A program made the translations under genes and the position numbers. The notes under the pieces were generated by a model that was not told where the DNA came from, did not search any database, and was given only the letters and a program-made list of their open reading frames with translations. Shown one piece after another: positions 51,061 to 60,927 of a stretch of 64,000 nucleotides of DNA (positions within the stretch are counted from its first letter, which is position 1; each line of letters begins with the position of its first letter). The stretch covers positions 310,001 to 374,000 of the forward strand of contig JAITTY010000022.1 in assembly GCA_031286695.1 (NCBI GenBank). The letters are read 5' to 3'. Source of the stretch: Sphingobacterium sp. (lineage in GTDB: Bacteria > Bacteroidota > Bacteroidia > Sphingobacteriales > Sphingobacteriaceae).

Positions 51061-53217
51061 ATGAATATTTTCCATTATATCTTTCGGGCCATTTTCAGAA
51101 TTAAGTGGTGGCTGTTGATTTTGCCGCTAGGTTTTGCCTTGTTGGCGATCTACTTGACTCGTCAAATGGACCGGCAGTATAAGACTGATATTACAATCTA
51201 TACAGGTGTTATTTCAAGTTATGGAAGTGATCCGGGCGAATCCAATGCTTCGCAAGACTGGAACGTATTAAACAATTCGATCCAGAATATTATCAATACC
51301 ATTAATTCGAAGGAAACGATCAAAAGGCTTTCCATGCAGCTTTATGCACGGCTTATGATTCACGGTGATCCCACTAAAGATAATGTATATATTACCGCAA
51401 AACATTATAAGGAGCTCGTCGCAATTACCCCAAAAGACGTACAGAAGTTGATTGACAAAAGTTCGGAAGAGAATACGGTAAAGAATCTGGAAAAATATGA
51501 GAAAGCAGACCGCAATAATTTTGTCTATGGTCTTTTCAACTGGAACCATCCTTATTTCAGCTATAATGCTCTTAGAGAAAATATTAAAATCAATAGGGTA
51601 GACAATAGCGATATTTTACAGATCAACTATCAGGCAAACGATCCAGGGGTTGCTTTTCAGACATTGGATATTTTGAGTAAAGTTTTTGCGATCGAATATA
51701 CCAATTTGCAATTTGGCAGTACAAACAACGTCATCCGGTATTTTGAGGCTGAGCTTGAACGTATAGGCCGGGAACTTCGCGGACAGGAAGATTCCCTGAC
51801 CATGTATAACGTAGAAAACCGGGTGATCAATTATGATAAACAGACAGAGGCGATTGCGTTATTGGATAAAGAGTATGAACTAAGGCACCAGGATGTGTTG
51901 TTTGTGTATAACAGTGCGCAAGCAGCTATAAAACAATTGGAGTCGGGAATGGATGCCAATATGCGTGCGATCAAAAATAATACGGAGTTTTTGGCACGTA
52001 TGAATCAGATTGCAGACATCAACTATAATATTTCAAAGATACGGACGTTGAGTGTAGATTCCCTAAAGCAAAAGCAGGGCGGAGCTGATCTAGATGTACT
52101 GTCGCATGAGCTGGATCAAAAGGAGAAAGGGTTCCGTTCGTTTATGGATCAATATACAGCAGAAAAATATACTAAAAACGGCTATCCAAATGCAAATTAT
52201 GTAAAGCAATGGGTAGAAGAGCTATTACGTTTTAAGCGTTCGGAGGCAGAACTTAATGTCGCCCGTGATTTTAAACAAGAACTGGATCACAAATACACCC
52301 AATATTCACCTATTGGCTCTGTCTTAAAACGTAAGGAACGCGGCATATCTTTCACAGAACAGTCTTATTTGTCAATCTTGTCTAGTCTAAATGCGGCCCG
52401 CTTACGACTGAAGAGTTTGGAAATGAATTCAGCGACACTAAAAGTGATCAATCCGGCAAGCTTTCCGTTAAATGCACTTCCACATAGCAGGAAATTGATT
52501 GTATTTGCTGTCTTTTTTGGGACCGTGGCATTTATACTTGGTATTTTGCTTATTATTGAACTTTTTGACCGCACGCTAAGGGATAAAACGCGTACTGAAC
52601 GGATTACAAAGGGAAAAGTAATTGCGGCATTGCCCAAACTTGGTAAAGGCGGCGCAAAACAGACTAAAATCGAAGAAAGAGCGATACATGTTTTGGCCAA
52701 TAGATTATATGGTTTTTACAACAACTCGAATCCTATAAACTTTATCAATATCGTCAAGTTCTCTTCTACACTAGATTTGGGCTCACTGACAGATATTTTA
52801 ACAGCCTACTGGCAGGGATTGGGTATCAATGTACTAGCTTATAAAGAAGGAACAAATTTTAGTGCAGAATCGAGGGAATATTTAGTGGATGATGCGTGGG
52901 CGGAAAAGCTGGGTAATTATGATATTTCATTAGTCAAGCATGGCTCTATGGCATTACGTCCTATCCCTTCTCTATTTTTAGAGCGTGGGATGGCCACATT
53001 ATTGGTATTAAGGGCTGACTCGGTATGGAAAACAGAAGATGAGTTGATGTTTGCAGATCTATTGCAACGTTCGGCCGGTAAACCGATTGTCATCTGTTTA
53101 ATGAATGCAGAAAAATATGTTGTGGAAGAGTTTACAGGAATGTTGCCTCCGTTTACCTTTTTGAGACGCCTGGAATATCAATTGGGTAATTTTGGTCTGA
53201 CATCGCTGGGAAAATAG
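51061..53217 (+). CDS. Wzz/Wzc-like polysaccharide co-polymerase with degenerate kinase domain
   Basis: A 718-residue inner membrane protein. An N-terminal helix (about 14-32) is followed by a Wzz-type periplasmic domain, a long coiled coil (about 225-430; ELRGQEDSLTMYNVENRVIN), the GNVR-type segment near the second helix (about 479-502; LPHSRKLIVFAVFFGTVAFI) and a cytoplasmic domain (about 535-718). That domain has the fold length of a Wzc/BY-kinase but no Walker A motif and no tyrosine-rich tail, so it should not be a kinase. It probably sets chain length and links the inner-membrane polymerase to export. It follows the TolC-like gene by 4 bp. Confidence 0.85.
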   Translation: MNIFHYIFRAIFRIKWWLLILPLGFALLAIYLTRQMDRQYKTDITIYTGVISSYGSDPGESNASQDWNVLNNSIQNIINTINSKETIKRLSMQLYARLMIHGDPTKDNVYITAKHYKELVAITPKDVQKLIDKSSEENTVKNLEKYEKADRNNFVYGLFNWNHPYFSYNALRENIKINRVDNSDILQINYQANDPGVAFQTLDILSKVFAIEYTNLQFGSTNNVIRYFEAELERIGRELRGQEDSLTMYNVENRVINYDKQTEAIALLDKEYELRHQDVLFVYNSAQAAIKQLESGMDANMRAIKNNTEFLARMNQIADINYNISKIRTLSVDSLKQKQGGADLDVLSHELDQKEKGFRSFMDQYTAEKYTKNGYPNANYVKQWVEELLRFKRSEAELNVARDFKQELDHKYTQYSPIGSVLKRKERGISFTEQSYLSILSSLNAARLRLKSLEMNSATLKVINPASFPLNALPHSRKLIVFAVFFGTVAFILGILLIIELFDRTLRDKTRTERITKGKVIAALPKLGKGGAKQTKIEERAIHVLANRLYGFYNNSNPINFINIVKFSSTLDLGSLTDILTAYWQGLGINVLAYKEGTNFSAESREYLVDDAWAEKLGNYDISLVKHGSMALRPIPSLFLERGMATLLVLRADSVWKTEDELMFADLLQRSAGKPIVICLMNAEKYVVEEFTGMLPPFTFLRRLEYQLGNFGLTSLGK

Positions 53218-53223
53218 TGGGAT

Positions 53224-54669
53224 ATGATGCAGTATGATCATACAAAATCGATGATAACCAGCCGGCATTTTCTCCTGCTGTTCCTCATACTCGGGGGATT
53301 GGCAGGAACTTGCATTTTTATTTTTGCCGGTTTGTCATTGGCTATGGTGTTCTATATGTTGCCTGTATTTCTATTGGTTATTATTGTCCTGCTGTCTTCG
53401 CCAATAAGTTGTTTCTTCCTATTGTATATTGTATCCTACCTGGTGATGGGTTTTGGACGCTATATCACATTTCCGCTTCCGGTAGGAGTCATACTTGATC
53501 TTTTGATTTTATTTAATTTTTTCTCGCTAGCTTTACACTTTATTCGGGGAAATCCTTTAGGCAAGGTTTACTTTAATTCTTTTCTCCTGATCTCCATCTT
53601 TTGGATGCTTTATTGCATGCTGGAGATTGTAAATCCAATGTCCACTTTTGCGAACTGGATCACGACAGTCCGTAGCATTGGAATGCATATTGTCTTATTT
53701 CAATTATTGGTTTTTATTAGTCTGGATAACATTCCCAAATTGCGCTTATTTTTTAAAGTTTGGGGTATACTTGTTCTATTGGGAGCTTTAAAGGCAATAG
53801 GCCAAAAATATATTGGTTTAGACCGATTCGAGTCTGCTTGGCTATATACATTCGGCGCTCATACGCATGTTATTTATAGTGGGATCCGTTACTTTTCATT
53901 CTTCAGTGATGCAGCAAACTTTGGCTGCCATATGGGTTTGGCTATGGTTGTTTTTACGATCTTAGCTATTTATGAGAAGCAGGCAAAAAGGCGTTTTCTT
54001 TATATTGTTGTTGTCGCTTTTGCGGCTTACGGGCTAATGATATCCGGGACGAGGGCCGCTATTGCCGTTCCTTTTGCAGGCTTTGCTTTCTTCATTATCC
54101 TTGTGAAGGAGTGGAAGTGGGTAATCTTTGGTCTTTCTTTATTAATAATGGCTTTTGCTTTCTTTAATTTAACGACCATTGGCAATAGCAGTTCCGATAT
54201 TCGTCGTATGCGGACGGCTTTCTCTTTTTCAAAGGATGCTTCTTTCAACGTTCGCTTGGAGAACCAGAAAAAAATGCGAACCTTTATGGGCGACCATCCT
54301 TTTGGGATAGGATTGGGCGGGTCTAAACATGCGAATGAAGGAGATGCAATACATGGTATCGCAACCGATTCTTCCTTCGTTTTTATATGGGTAGAAACGG
54401 GGGGCATCGGTCTTATAGGCTATATTATTTTATGTCTAACGATATTGGGATATGGCACATATTACGTGATTTTTCGACTTAAAGATAGGCGGATCAAGTC
54501 TATTGCGATGGCGGCTACATCTGGTCTTGCAGGAATTATGGTCGCGGGGTATGCGAATGAAGTGCTCCATCAAATGCCTACTGGGCAGACCGTATACATT
54601 CTAATGGGGGTTATTATGCTTTCGCCTTATTTGGACAAAAAACTGAGCGATGACATTAGAACCGTATAA
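53224..54669 (+). CDS. Wzy-like O-antigen/exopolysaccharide polymerase
   Basis: A 481-residue multi-spanning protein with 10-12 hydrophobic helices and one long periplasmic loop (about 318-385) containing RLENQKKMRTFMGDHPFGIG, the Wzy_C/O-antigen-ligase type segment (R...W..A......P.G.G). It polymerises repeat units at the periplasmic face or ligates them. With Wzx in the same operon a polymerase role is likelier. It overlaps the next gene by 20 bp. Confidence 0.85.
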   Translation: MMQYDHTKSMITSRHFLLLFLILGGLAGTCIFIFAGLSLAMVFYMLPVFLLVIIVLLSSPISCFFLLYIVSYLVMGFGRYITFPLPVGVILDLLILFNFFSLALHFIRGNPLGKVYFNSFLLISIFWMLYCMLEIVNPMSTFANWITTVRSIGMHIVLFQLLVFISLDNIPKLRLFFKVWGILVLLGALKAIGQKYIGLDRFESAWLYTFGAHTHVIYSGIRYFSFFSDAANFGCHMGLAMVVFTILAIYEKQAKRRFLYIVVVAFAAYGLMISGTRAAIAVPFAGFAFFIILVKEWKWVIFGLSLLIMAFAFFNLTTIGNSSSDIRRMRTAFSFSKDASFNVRLENQKKMRTFMGDHPFGIGLGGSKHANEGDAIHGIATDSSFVFIWVETGGIGLIGYIILCLTILGYGTYYVIFRLKDRRIKSIAMAATSGLAGIMVAGYANEVLHQMPTGQTVYILMGVIMLSPYLDKKLSDDIRTV

Positions 54670-55564
54670 AATATCTTTCATAACGGTCAATTATAATGGA
54701 TTGGCTGATACGATTTCTCTGCTGGAAAGTATTGTGAATGCGAGATTATCTTTTGCATATGAGGTTATTGTCATTGATAATGGTTCGTTAAAAGACGAAT
54801 ATTGCCTGCTAAAAAATCAATTTCCTTTTATAAAGGGCTATTATACTAGCATGAACCTGGGATTTGCAGGAGGAAATAACTTGGGGCTGGAAATAGCTAC
54901 TGGCGAGTTTGTTTATTTCTTAAATAATGATACACTGCTTCCAGAAAACGCCGATAGCGAAATTTTGGGCATGTTAGAAGTATTTGCGCTAGATTCACAA
55001 GTAGGTGGAATTTCACCTAAGATAATGTATTATCAACCCAAGGGAATGATCCAATTTGCCGGGTGTACACCGCTGACATCAATTACCCTACGTAATAAAC
55101 AGATCGGTTATCGGGAAATGGATAGAGGCCAATATGATACAAGCATTGAGATCCCCTATTTACATGGTGCAGCTATGTTGGTACCCAGCAGGATTATCAA
55201 GGAAATTGGTGTGATGTCGGAGCTTTTCTTTCTTTACTATGAGGAGTTGGACTGGAGCTGTCGGATCAATAAGAAGTATAAAATAGTGTATTTTGCAGCT
55301 GCCCATATTTATCATAAAGAAAGCGCTTCCACGGGCCAGGACTCCCCATTAAAAACATTTTATCTGACACGTAACCGCTTGTTATTTGCCTATCGAAATA
55401 GGTCGGGGATAAATCGGATTTTGGCTATTTTTTATCTTATTGGGATAGCGAACAGTACAAGATTGATTAGATTTGTTTTTTCGGGTATGTGGAGGCATGT
55501 TGGTGCAGTATGTTCAGGGACATGGTCTGGGATTAAATTATTTTCTAAAGAGAGTCTATGCTGA
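54650..55564 (+). CDS. GT2 glycosyltransferase (rhamnosyltransferase-like)
   Basis: A 304-residue GT-A transferase: ISFITVNYNG, VIDNGSL, the NxGFAGGNNLG motif (NLGFAGGNNLGLEIATG), FLNNDTLLPENA (DxD equivalent) and PYLHGAAMLVPSRIIKEIG then YYEELDWSCRI. This is the WbbL/rhamnosyltransferase subtype, adding one sugar to the lipid-linked repeat unit. One C-terminal hydrophobic stretch may tether it to the membrane. It overlaps both neighbours (20 bp with the polymerase gene, 7 bp with the next transferase). Confidence 0.88.
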   Translation: MTLEPYKISFITVNYNGLADTISLLESIVNARLSFAYEVIVIDNGSLKDEYCLLKNQFPFIKGYYTSMNLGFAGGNNLGLEIATGEFVYFLNNDTLLPENADSEILGMLEVFALDSQVGGISPKIMYYQPKGMIQFAGCTPLTSITLRNKQIGYREMDRGQYDTSIEIPYLHGAAMLVPSRIIKEIGVMSELFFLYYEELDWSCRINKKYKIVYFAAAHIYHKESASTGQDSPLKTFYLTRNRLLFAYRNRSGINRILAIFYLIGIANSTRLIRFVFSGMWRHVGAVCSGTWSGIKLFSKESLC

Positions 55565-56745
55565 TGGGAACGGTTTTGTTTATTATTGAAACATTGATTT
55601 TTATTCCTTTCCTGGTCTGGATCATGTATTTCTTTGTTTTTTCAGTCGGTTATCGCATTCCTAAGAAATTATTCTTTGAACGATCGAATATTCAACATCG
55701 ATTTCTTATCATATTTCCTGCATATAAAGAGGATGCAGTAATCGTTGATAGCATACGCTCGTTTTTAAAACAAGACTATCCTCAAGAGCTTTTCGAAATT
55801 ATCGTTGTTTCTGATAGTATGACGAGAGAGACAAACCAGGAACTTGAAGATTTAGGCGCTCGAATACTTATTCCTACGTATGAAAAAAGATCCAAAGCCG
55901 CTGCTCTAAATCTGACAATGAACGTTATCAAAGAAGAAGATTTTGATGGCGTGGTTATATTGGATGCTGATAATTTAGTTTCTCCAAATTATCTAGCACT
56001 TGTCAACGATTGCTTTGCATCTGGCGCGGTTGCCATCCAAACACATCGCATAGCAAAAAACAGCAATACCGATACCGCATATCTCGATGGGATCAGTGAG
56101 GAAATAAATAATTCAATTTTTAGGCAGGGGCATGTGAACCTGGGGTTACCCGCCGCATTGACGGGCTCAGGCATGTTGTTTGAAATTAAGTGGTTTAAAA
56201 ATACGATGGCTAAAATAAGCTCCATGGGTGAGGATAAAGAGCTGGAGTATTATTTGCTCTTAGATAAAATATTTACGGTGTATTTGGAAGATGTGTATGT
56301 ATTAGACGAGAAAGTACAGAACCGTAGCGATCTGTCCAATCAGCGAAAAAGATGGATTGCTGCTCAAATTGACACTTTTTTGATTACTTTGAAGCGATTT
56401 CGCACAATAATTCTTACCCGTAACTGGCCTATGCTCGACAAACTGATCCAATGGTCGATTCCACCCCGCATTATTTTGCTCGGAATGGTTCCTATTTTGG
56501 GCTGTATCGTCTATTTGGTAGCTCCAGCGTTGGCCTATAAATGGCTTATACTCTATGGCTTGTTTATCGTGTCACTTGCTCTGGCCATACCAAATAAATT
56601 TTATACGAGAAGGACTCTGCTCTGCTTTTTAAAATTACCATTTATTTTTATGGCAATCTTACGTAGCTTTATGGGAATCAAATCGGGACGTAATACTTTT
56701 GTGCATACACCGCATGGCGAAAAAAAAGAAGACTATAGTAATTGA
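55558..56745 (+). CDS. Membrane-bound GT2 glycosyltransferase
   Basis: A 395-residue transferase with an N-terminal helix (about 4-28), a GT-A domain (IFPAYKEDAVIVDSIRSFL, VVSDSMT, VILDADNLV as DxD, GSGMLFEIKWF, GEDKELEYYLL, QRKRW) and two to three C-terminal helices (about 300-375). The presence of ED and QxxRW-type motifs with helices places it near the cellulose-synthase-like group, but in a Wzy locus it more likely adds a single sugar. Its end overlaps the next GT4 gene by 32 bp. Confidence 0.85.
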   Translation: MLMGTVLFIIETLIFIPFLVWIMYFFVFSVGYRIPKKLFFERSNIQHRFLIIFPAYKEDAVIVDSIRSFLKQDYPQELFEIIVVSDSMTRETNQELEDLGARILIPTYEKRSKAAALNLTMNVIKEEDFDGVVILDADNLVSPNYLALVNDCFASGAVAIQTHRIAKNSNTDTAYLDGISEEINNSIFRQGHVNLGLPAALTGSGMLFEIKWFKNTMAKISSMGEDKELEYYLLLDKIFTVYLEDVYVLDEKVQNRSDLSNQRKRWIAAQIDTFLITLKRFRTIILTRNWPMLDKLIQWSIPPRIILLGMVPILGCIVYLVAPALAYKWLILYGLFIVSLALAIPNKFYTRRTLLCFLKLPFIFMAILRSFMGIKSGRNTFVHTPHGEKKEDYSN

Positions 56746-57847
56746 GGCACAACGAATCTTTCGCCTTAATAAACACGGAATGGATTTTGTGGCTTTGGAA
56801 GTAATCCGTGCGCTTCAAAAGTTGGATACCTTTAACCGGTATATTATTGCTGTCGGACCGGGAGAGGACCGCTGTTTGGAAGGTTCAGCAAATTTTGAGA
56901 TTAAAGTTTTGGAAAGCTCTAATTATTTTATTTGGGAGCAACTTCTCTTACCTAAACTTATTAAAACCAGCAATGCGGATGTCCTGCACTGTACCTCCAA
57001 TACTGCCCCATTGGGGTTATCTATTCCACTGGTACTTACGTTACACGATATCATCTTTATGGAGAAAAAGATTGGTAGTAATTCGTCCATGTATCAAAAT
57101 TTGGGACGTATCTATAGGCGTTGGGTTGTGCCGCGTGTATTGAAAAAGGTTCATACCGTGATCACTGTCTCTAACTTTGAAAAAAGAAATATCGAAGCGG
57201 CCTTTCCACATCTACAGAAAAAAATTATCACGGTCTATAATGGTGTAAGTTCAAGATTTAAATCGATGGATATACCTTCGGAAAGCACATTTTTAAAGCT
57301 TGAGAAGGGGACTTTTTGGCTTCTTTTAGGTAATACCGATCCCAAAAAAAACCTGAGGAATACCTTGATGGCTTATGCTTTTTATTTGGAGAGAAGCAAT
57401 TACAAGAAAAGGTTGCTCCTAGCCGATTTAGATCACACATATTTGGAAAAACTATTAAAAGAACTTGATCTGTTGACAATAAAAGATTTTATTGTAGTCG
57501 AAGAATATATAGCTCATGACAAATTGGTTGAGGTTTACAATGGTGCTTTTGCTTTTTTGTATCCTTCTGTCCGGGAAAGTTTTGGACTTCCGTTGCTTGA
57601 AGCTATGGCTTGTGGCACACCCGTAGTTACGTCCAATACATCTGCTATTCCTGAGGTAGCCGGGGATAATGTAGTATATACAGACCCGATGAATATCAAA
57701 TCCATTGCAGCAGGCATGTTGAAATTGGAAGATGAACCACAGTTATATAGCTCGCTTGTTCGTAAAGGTTTGGAGCGAAGCAAAGCTTTCAGTTGGGAGT
57801 ATACAGGAAAAAATACATTAGCAATATATGAAAGCGTACATTCATAA
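56714..57847 (+). CDS. GT4 glycosyltransferase
   Basis: A 377-residue GT-B transferase. The C-terminal domain has the GT4 pattern: FWLLLGNTDPKKNLRNTLMA, FLYPSVRESFGLPLLEAMAC and GTPVVTSNTSAIPEVAGDN, with the ExxxxxxxE motif (Glu of RESFGLPLLE). It transfers from a nucleotide sugar with retention. The ATG at 56714 is used; a TTG five codons earlier is weaker. It overlaps the preceding transferase gene by 32 bp and the acetyltransferase gene by 20 bp. Confidence 0.9.
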   Translation: MAKKKKTIVIEAQRIFRLNKHGMDFVALEVIRALQKLDTFNRYIIAVGPGEDRCLEGSANFEIKVLESSNYFIWEQLLLPKLIKTSNADVLHCTSNTAPLGLSIPLVLTLHDIIFMEKKIGSNSSMYQNLGRIYRRWVVPRVLKKVHTVITVSNFEKRNIEAAFPHLQKKIITVYNGVSSRFKSMDIPSESTFLKLEKGTFWLLLGNTDPKKNLRNTLMAYAFYLERSNYKKRLLLADLDHTYLEKLLKELDLLTIKDFIVVEEYIAHDKLVEVYNGAFAFLYPSVRESFGLPLLEAMACGTPVVTSNTSAIPEVAGDNVVYTDPMNIKSIAAGMLKLEDEPQLYSSLVRKGLERSKAFSWEYTGKNTLAIYESVHS

Positions 57848-58433
57848 TCATCCTAAATTTAAGCGCTTACTGCACTGGTTTATCATGAATCCTGTGCGTA
57901 CACGGCCGCGCTGGTATGTTCGCATGCTGCAGTTCTTTTATGTTAAACGGGGGGCTGGTTCAGTCATTTATCGTAGCGTACGACGGGATCTTGTTCCTTT
58001 TCGTACATGTATTATAGGGTCCCGATCCGTGGTCGAGTCATTTGCGGTATTGAATAACGCTGTCGGCGACTTGTTTATCGGCAACAATAGCCGAATAGGA
58101 ATTTCGAATACGATCATTGGGCCAGTGACGATTGGTAATAAAGTGAATATCGGTCAAAATGTACTTATTTCAGGATTAAACCACACATATGAAGATGTGA
58201 CCAAAGCTATTGCAGACCAGGGAGTCAGCACCGCTGCAGTGACGATTGCTGACGATGTCTGGATAGGCGGGAATGTCGTTATTTTAGCCGGTATTAGCAT
58301 AGGTGAACATGCTGTAATAGGTGCGGGCTCCGTGGTTACAAAAGATGTTCCGCCATATAGTGTTGTCGTTGGAAACCCGGCCAAAATTGTGAAAAAGTAC
58401 GATTTTAATCTTAATGCCTGGATCAAATCATGA
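57828..58433 (+). CDS. Hexapeptide-repeat (left-handed beta-helix) acyltransferase
   Basis: A 201-residue acyltransferase of the WcaF/CysE-like LbH type. Repeats run through about 65-180: IGNNSRIGISNTIIGPVTI, GNKVNIGQNVLISGLNH, IADDVWIGGNVVILAGISIG, EHAVIGAGSVVTKDVPPYSV, then VVGNPAKIV, the usual end. A His in SGLNHTYED is in the catalytic position. It probably O-acetylates a sugar of the repeat unit using acetyl-CoA. It overlaps both neighbours (20 bp and 4 bp). Confidence 0.9.
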   Translation: MKAYIHNHPKFKRLLHWFIMNPVRTRPRWYVRMLQFFYVKRGAGSVIYRSVRRDLVPFRTCIIGSRSVVESFAVLNNAVGDLFIGNNSRIGISNTIIGPVTIGNKVNIGQNVLISGLNHTYEDVTKAIADQGVSTAAVTIADDVWIGGNVVILAGISIGEHAVIGAGSVVTKDVPPYSVVVGNPAKIVKKYDFNLNAWIKS

Positions 58434-59371
58434 ATGAAAGACCATTGATTAGCATTATAATGCCTGTTTATAATACAGCTATGTATGTTGATCAGGCTAT
58501 CCAGAGTATTATTCATCAGGAATATGCTGATGTTGAACTTATACTAATCAACGATGGTTCGACCGATCAAAGTCTCTCCATACTGGAAAAATGGAGTTCA
58601 TGCGATAACCGTGTCAAATTATTTTCCCAGGAAAATCAAGGTCTATCTGCAGCCAGAAATAGAGGCCTTTCTCTTGCGAAAGGCCAGTATATTTATTTTA
58701 TGGATAGCGATGACCTGCTGCGTGCAGATGCACTATCCACGTGTGTGGATTATTGTGAAAAGAAAGACCTCGATTTTGTTTATTTTGATGCTTCGGTTTT
58801 TGCGGATAATTCGGATAGCTCAATACTAAAGGATTTTAATTATTCCCGAAAAAAAATACCGGCTTATACTGTTTTTAGTGGGCCGGACGCATTGCAACAG
58901 CAACTGAATGCAAACGACTTCTTTTCTTCAGCTTGTATGTATTTAATTCGTAAAGACATACTTGATCGTAATGGATTTGGATTTGAACCCGGTATTGTGC
59001 ATGAGGATGAGTTATTTACAGTCTTATTGTATCTAGCGGCAGCTCGAGTTGCTTTTATACCAGAGCAATTTTTTCAGAGGCGTGTGAGGCCGGATTCCAT
59101 TATGACAAGTCGATTAAAACTTTTTAATATAATATGTTACTTCACAGTTGCCCTGCGTTTGAGGGAGTATGGACGAAAGCATTCGGATAGCAGACAAATT
59201 ATTGAGTTATATCTGCATCGTATGTTGGACGCAGTGGTATGGAAAGCACATGTGCTGTCGATCGCTGACCGCTGGAAAGTATTTCTCTTGGTTTTGAAGC
59301 ATTGGCGAAGATATGTTTCATTTAAAACTATGGGAGTTCTACTGTTTAAGAAAGGCTTTTTGCATGGATAA
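58430..59371 (+). CDS. GT2 glycosyltransferase (WcaA-like)
   Basis: A 313-residue GT-A transferase: ISIIMPVYNTAMYVDQAIQS, LILINDGSTDQSL, NQGLSAARNRGL and YIYFMDSDDLL (DxD), then VHEDELFTVLLYL as the catalytic acidic region. No strong membrane helix. It adds a sugar to the repeat unit. It begins 4 bp inside the acetyltransferase gene and overlaps the flippase start by 8 bp. Confidence 0.92.
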   Translation: MNERPLISIIMPVYNTAMYVDQAIQSIIHQEYADVELILINDGSTDQSLSILEKWSSCDNRVKLFSQENQGLSAARNRGLSLAKGQYIYFMDSDDLLRADALSTCVDYCEKKDLDFVYFDASVFADNSDSSILKDFNYSRKKIPAYTVFSGPDALQQQLNANDFFSSACMYLIRKDILDRNGFGFEPGIVHEDELFTVLLYLAAARVAFIPEQFFQRRVRPDSIMTSRLKLFNIICYFTVALRLREYGRKHSDSRQIIELYLHRMLDAVVWKAHVLSIADRWKVFLLVLKHWRRYVSFKTMGVLLFKKGFLHG

Positions 59372-60812
59372 CATAAAAAAGGAAATCGTTTCTGGAGTAT
59401 TTTTCACAGCATTGGCCAAATACACGAATTTGGTGATTTCGCTGGTCGTTACCGCAGTTTTAGCACGATTGCTCGCACCAGATCAATTTGGCGTAGTGGC
59501 CATAGCTACGGTGGCCATTGCTTTCCTAAATTTAATAGCTGATTTCGGACTGTCTCCTGCAGTTATACAGCATAAAGAGCTGGATCGAAAGGCATTAGGC
59601 TATTTATTTTCCCTTTCTGTATATATTGCTATCACTTTGTCAGTACTATTCTTTTTGTCTGCTGAAATTATCGAAAAATGGTATGCACAGCCTCAATTGA
59701 AACCAATCTGCCAATTACTGGCGCTAAGTCTATTTTTTTCGGGAATTACCGTAGTTCCAAATGCCTTATTTTTTCGCGATAGGTTATTTAAATCGATTGC
59801 TTTACGAAGTTTGATTGTACAAATTATCGGCGGAGGATTATCTATAATTGCTGCCTTTAAAGGAATGGGGGTGTATGCGCTTATTTTAAATCCGATATTC
59901 TCATCACTATTGATTTTTATTATTTCATACCTGAAGTATCCATTAAAATTTAGCCCACGTTTTTCATTTCAACCTCTTCGGCCTTTATTTTCTTATTCTA
60001 TTTTTCAGTTTTTATTTAATATTATCAACTATTTCAGCAGAAATTCGGATACCCTATTAATTGGTAAATACCTGGGCATGGTACCGCTGGGCTTCTATGA
60101 CAAATCTTATCGACTAATGTCATTGCCACTCCAAAACATTACGCAGGTGATTACACCGGTGATCCATCCGATATTAAGTCAGAAAGGAAAGGAGAGTGGA
60201 TATCTTTATGAAGCAAATCTAAAATTAACCAGCCTATTGTCGCTTATCGGATTTCCATTATCAGTTTTCTTGTTTTATTCAGCTGAAGAACTCATTTTAT
60301 TATTTTTTGGACCGCAGTGGGGATTAGCAGTTCCTTCCTTTAAAATATTGAGTCTAACAGTAGGTATCCAATTGATCCTCTCGTCATCGGGGTCCATTTT
60401 CCAAACGGCAGGAGATACCAAAAATCTGTTTATATGCGGTTTGTTTTCGGCAGTATTAAATGTTGCGGGAATACTATTTGGTGTATTTTACGCTAAAAGT
60501 ATTGACGCAGTGGCCATGTGCTTATTGGTTACATTTAGTGTCAATTTTGTACAGGCCTACTGGTTAATGTATCGCGTGGTTTTCAAACGGAGTATGGTTG
60601 GTTTTTTTTATAGCCTATGGCGCCCGATCTTTTTTGCACTCCTACTTGGGCTCATTTTTCATTTGGTCATAGGTTACCATTTGCCCCATAATTTGGTTTT
60701 TCGCTTAGTACTCAAAACTGGTATCTATATTTTATCTTTGATCTTAATGATTTGGTTCGGAGGGTATCGCAATCTGCTGTTGGCATTTTTACGTAAGTCA
60801 TCAATTCAGTAA
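59364..60812 (+). CDS. Wzx-type lipid-linked oligosaccharide flippase
   Basis: A 482-residue polysaccharide transporter of the MOP superfamily with about 12-14 hydrophobic helices. The N-terminus (KKEIVSGVFFTALAKYTNLV, then RLLAPDQFGVVAIATVAIAF and FGLSPAVIQ) is typical of the WzxC/lipopolysaccharide exporter group. It moves the undecaprenyl-linked repeat unit across the inner membrane. The frame extends 17 codons upstream into the GT2 gene; the ATG at 59364 is preferred. A 115-bp gap follows. Confidence 0.9.
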   Translation: MDNIKKEIVSGVFFTALAKYTNLVISLVVTAVLARLLAPDQFGVVAIATVAIAFLNLIADFGLSPAVIQHKELDRKALGYLFSLSVYIAITLSVLFFLSAEIIEKWYAQPQLKPICQLLALSLFFSGITVVPNALFFRDRLFKSIALRSLIVQIIGGGLSIIAAFKGMGVYALILNPIFSSLLIFIISYLKYPLKFSPRFSFQPLRPLFSYSIFQFLFNIINYFSRNSDTLLIGKYLGMVPLGFYDKSYRLMSLPLQNITQVITPVIHPILSQKGKESGYLYEANLKLTSLLSLIGFPLSVFLFYSAEELILLFFGPQWGLAVPSFKILSLTVGIQLILSSSGSIFQTAGDTKNLFICGLFSAVLNVAGILFGVFYAKSIDAVAMCLLVTFSVNFVQAYWLMYRVVFKRSMVGFFYSLWRPIFFALLLGLIFHLVIGYHLPHNLVFRLVLKTGIYILSLILMIWFGGYRNLLLAFLRKSSIQ

Positions 60813-60927
60813 GATTAAATTATCTTATCAAGCTTTTTCATTAAAGCATTTTGATCATTTTTTCTTGTATTCATAATCTTTTTGTATTTTCCAGTCAAGC
60901 AGTAAAAGTCTTTAACAACAATCGAAC

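Noticed and set aside
51061..53217. Active Wzc-type tyrosine kinase
   Set aside because: The cytoplasmic part has no GxxGxGK(S/T) Walker A motif and no tyrosine cluster at the C-terminus.
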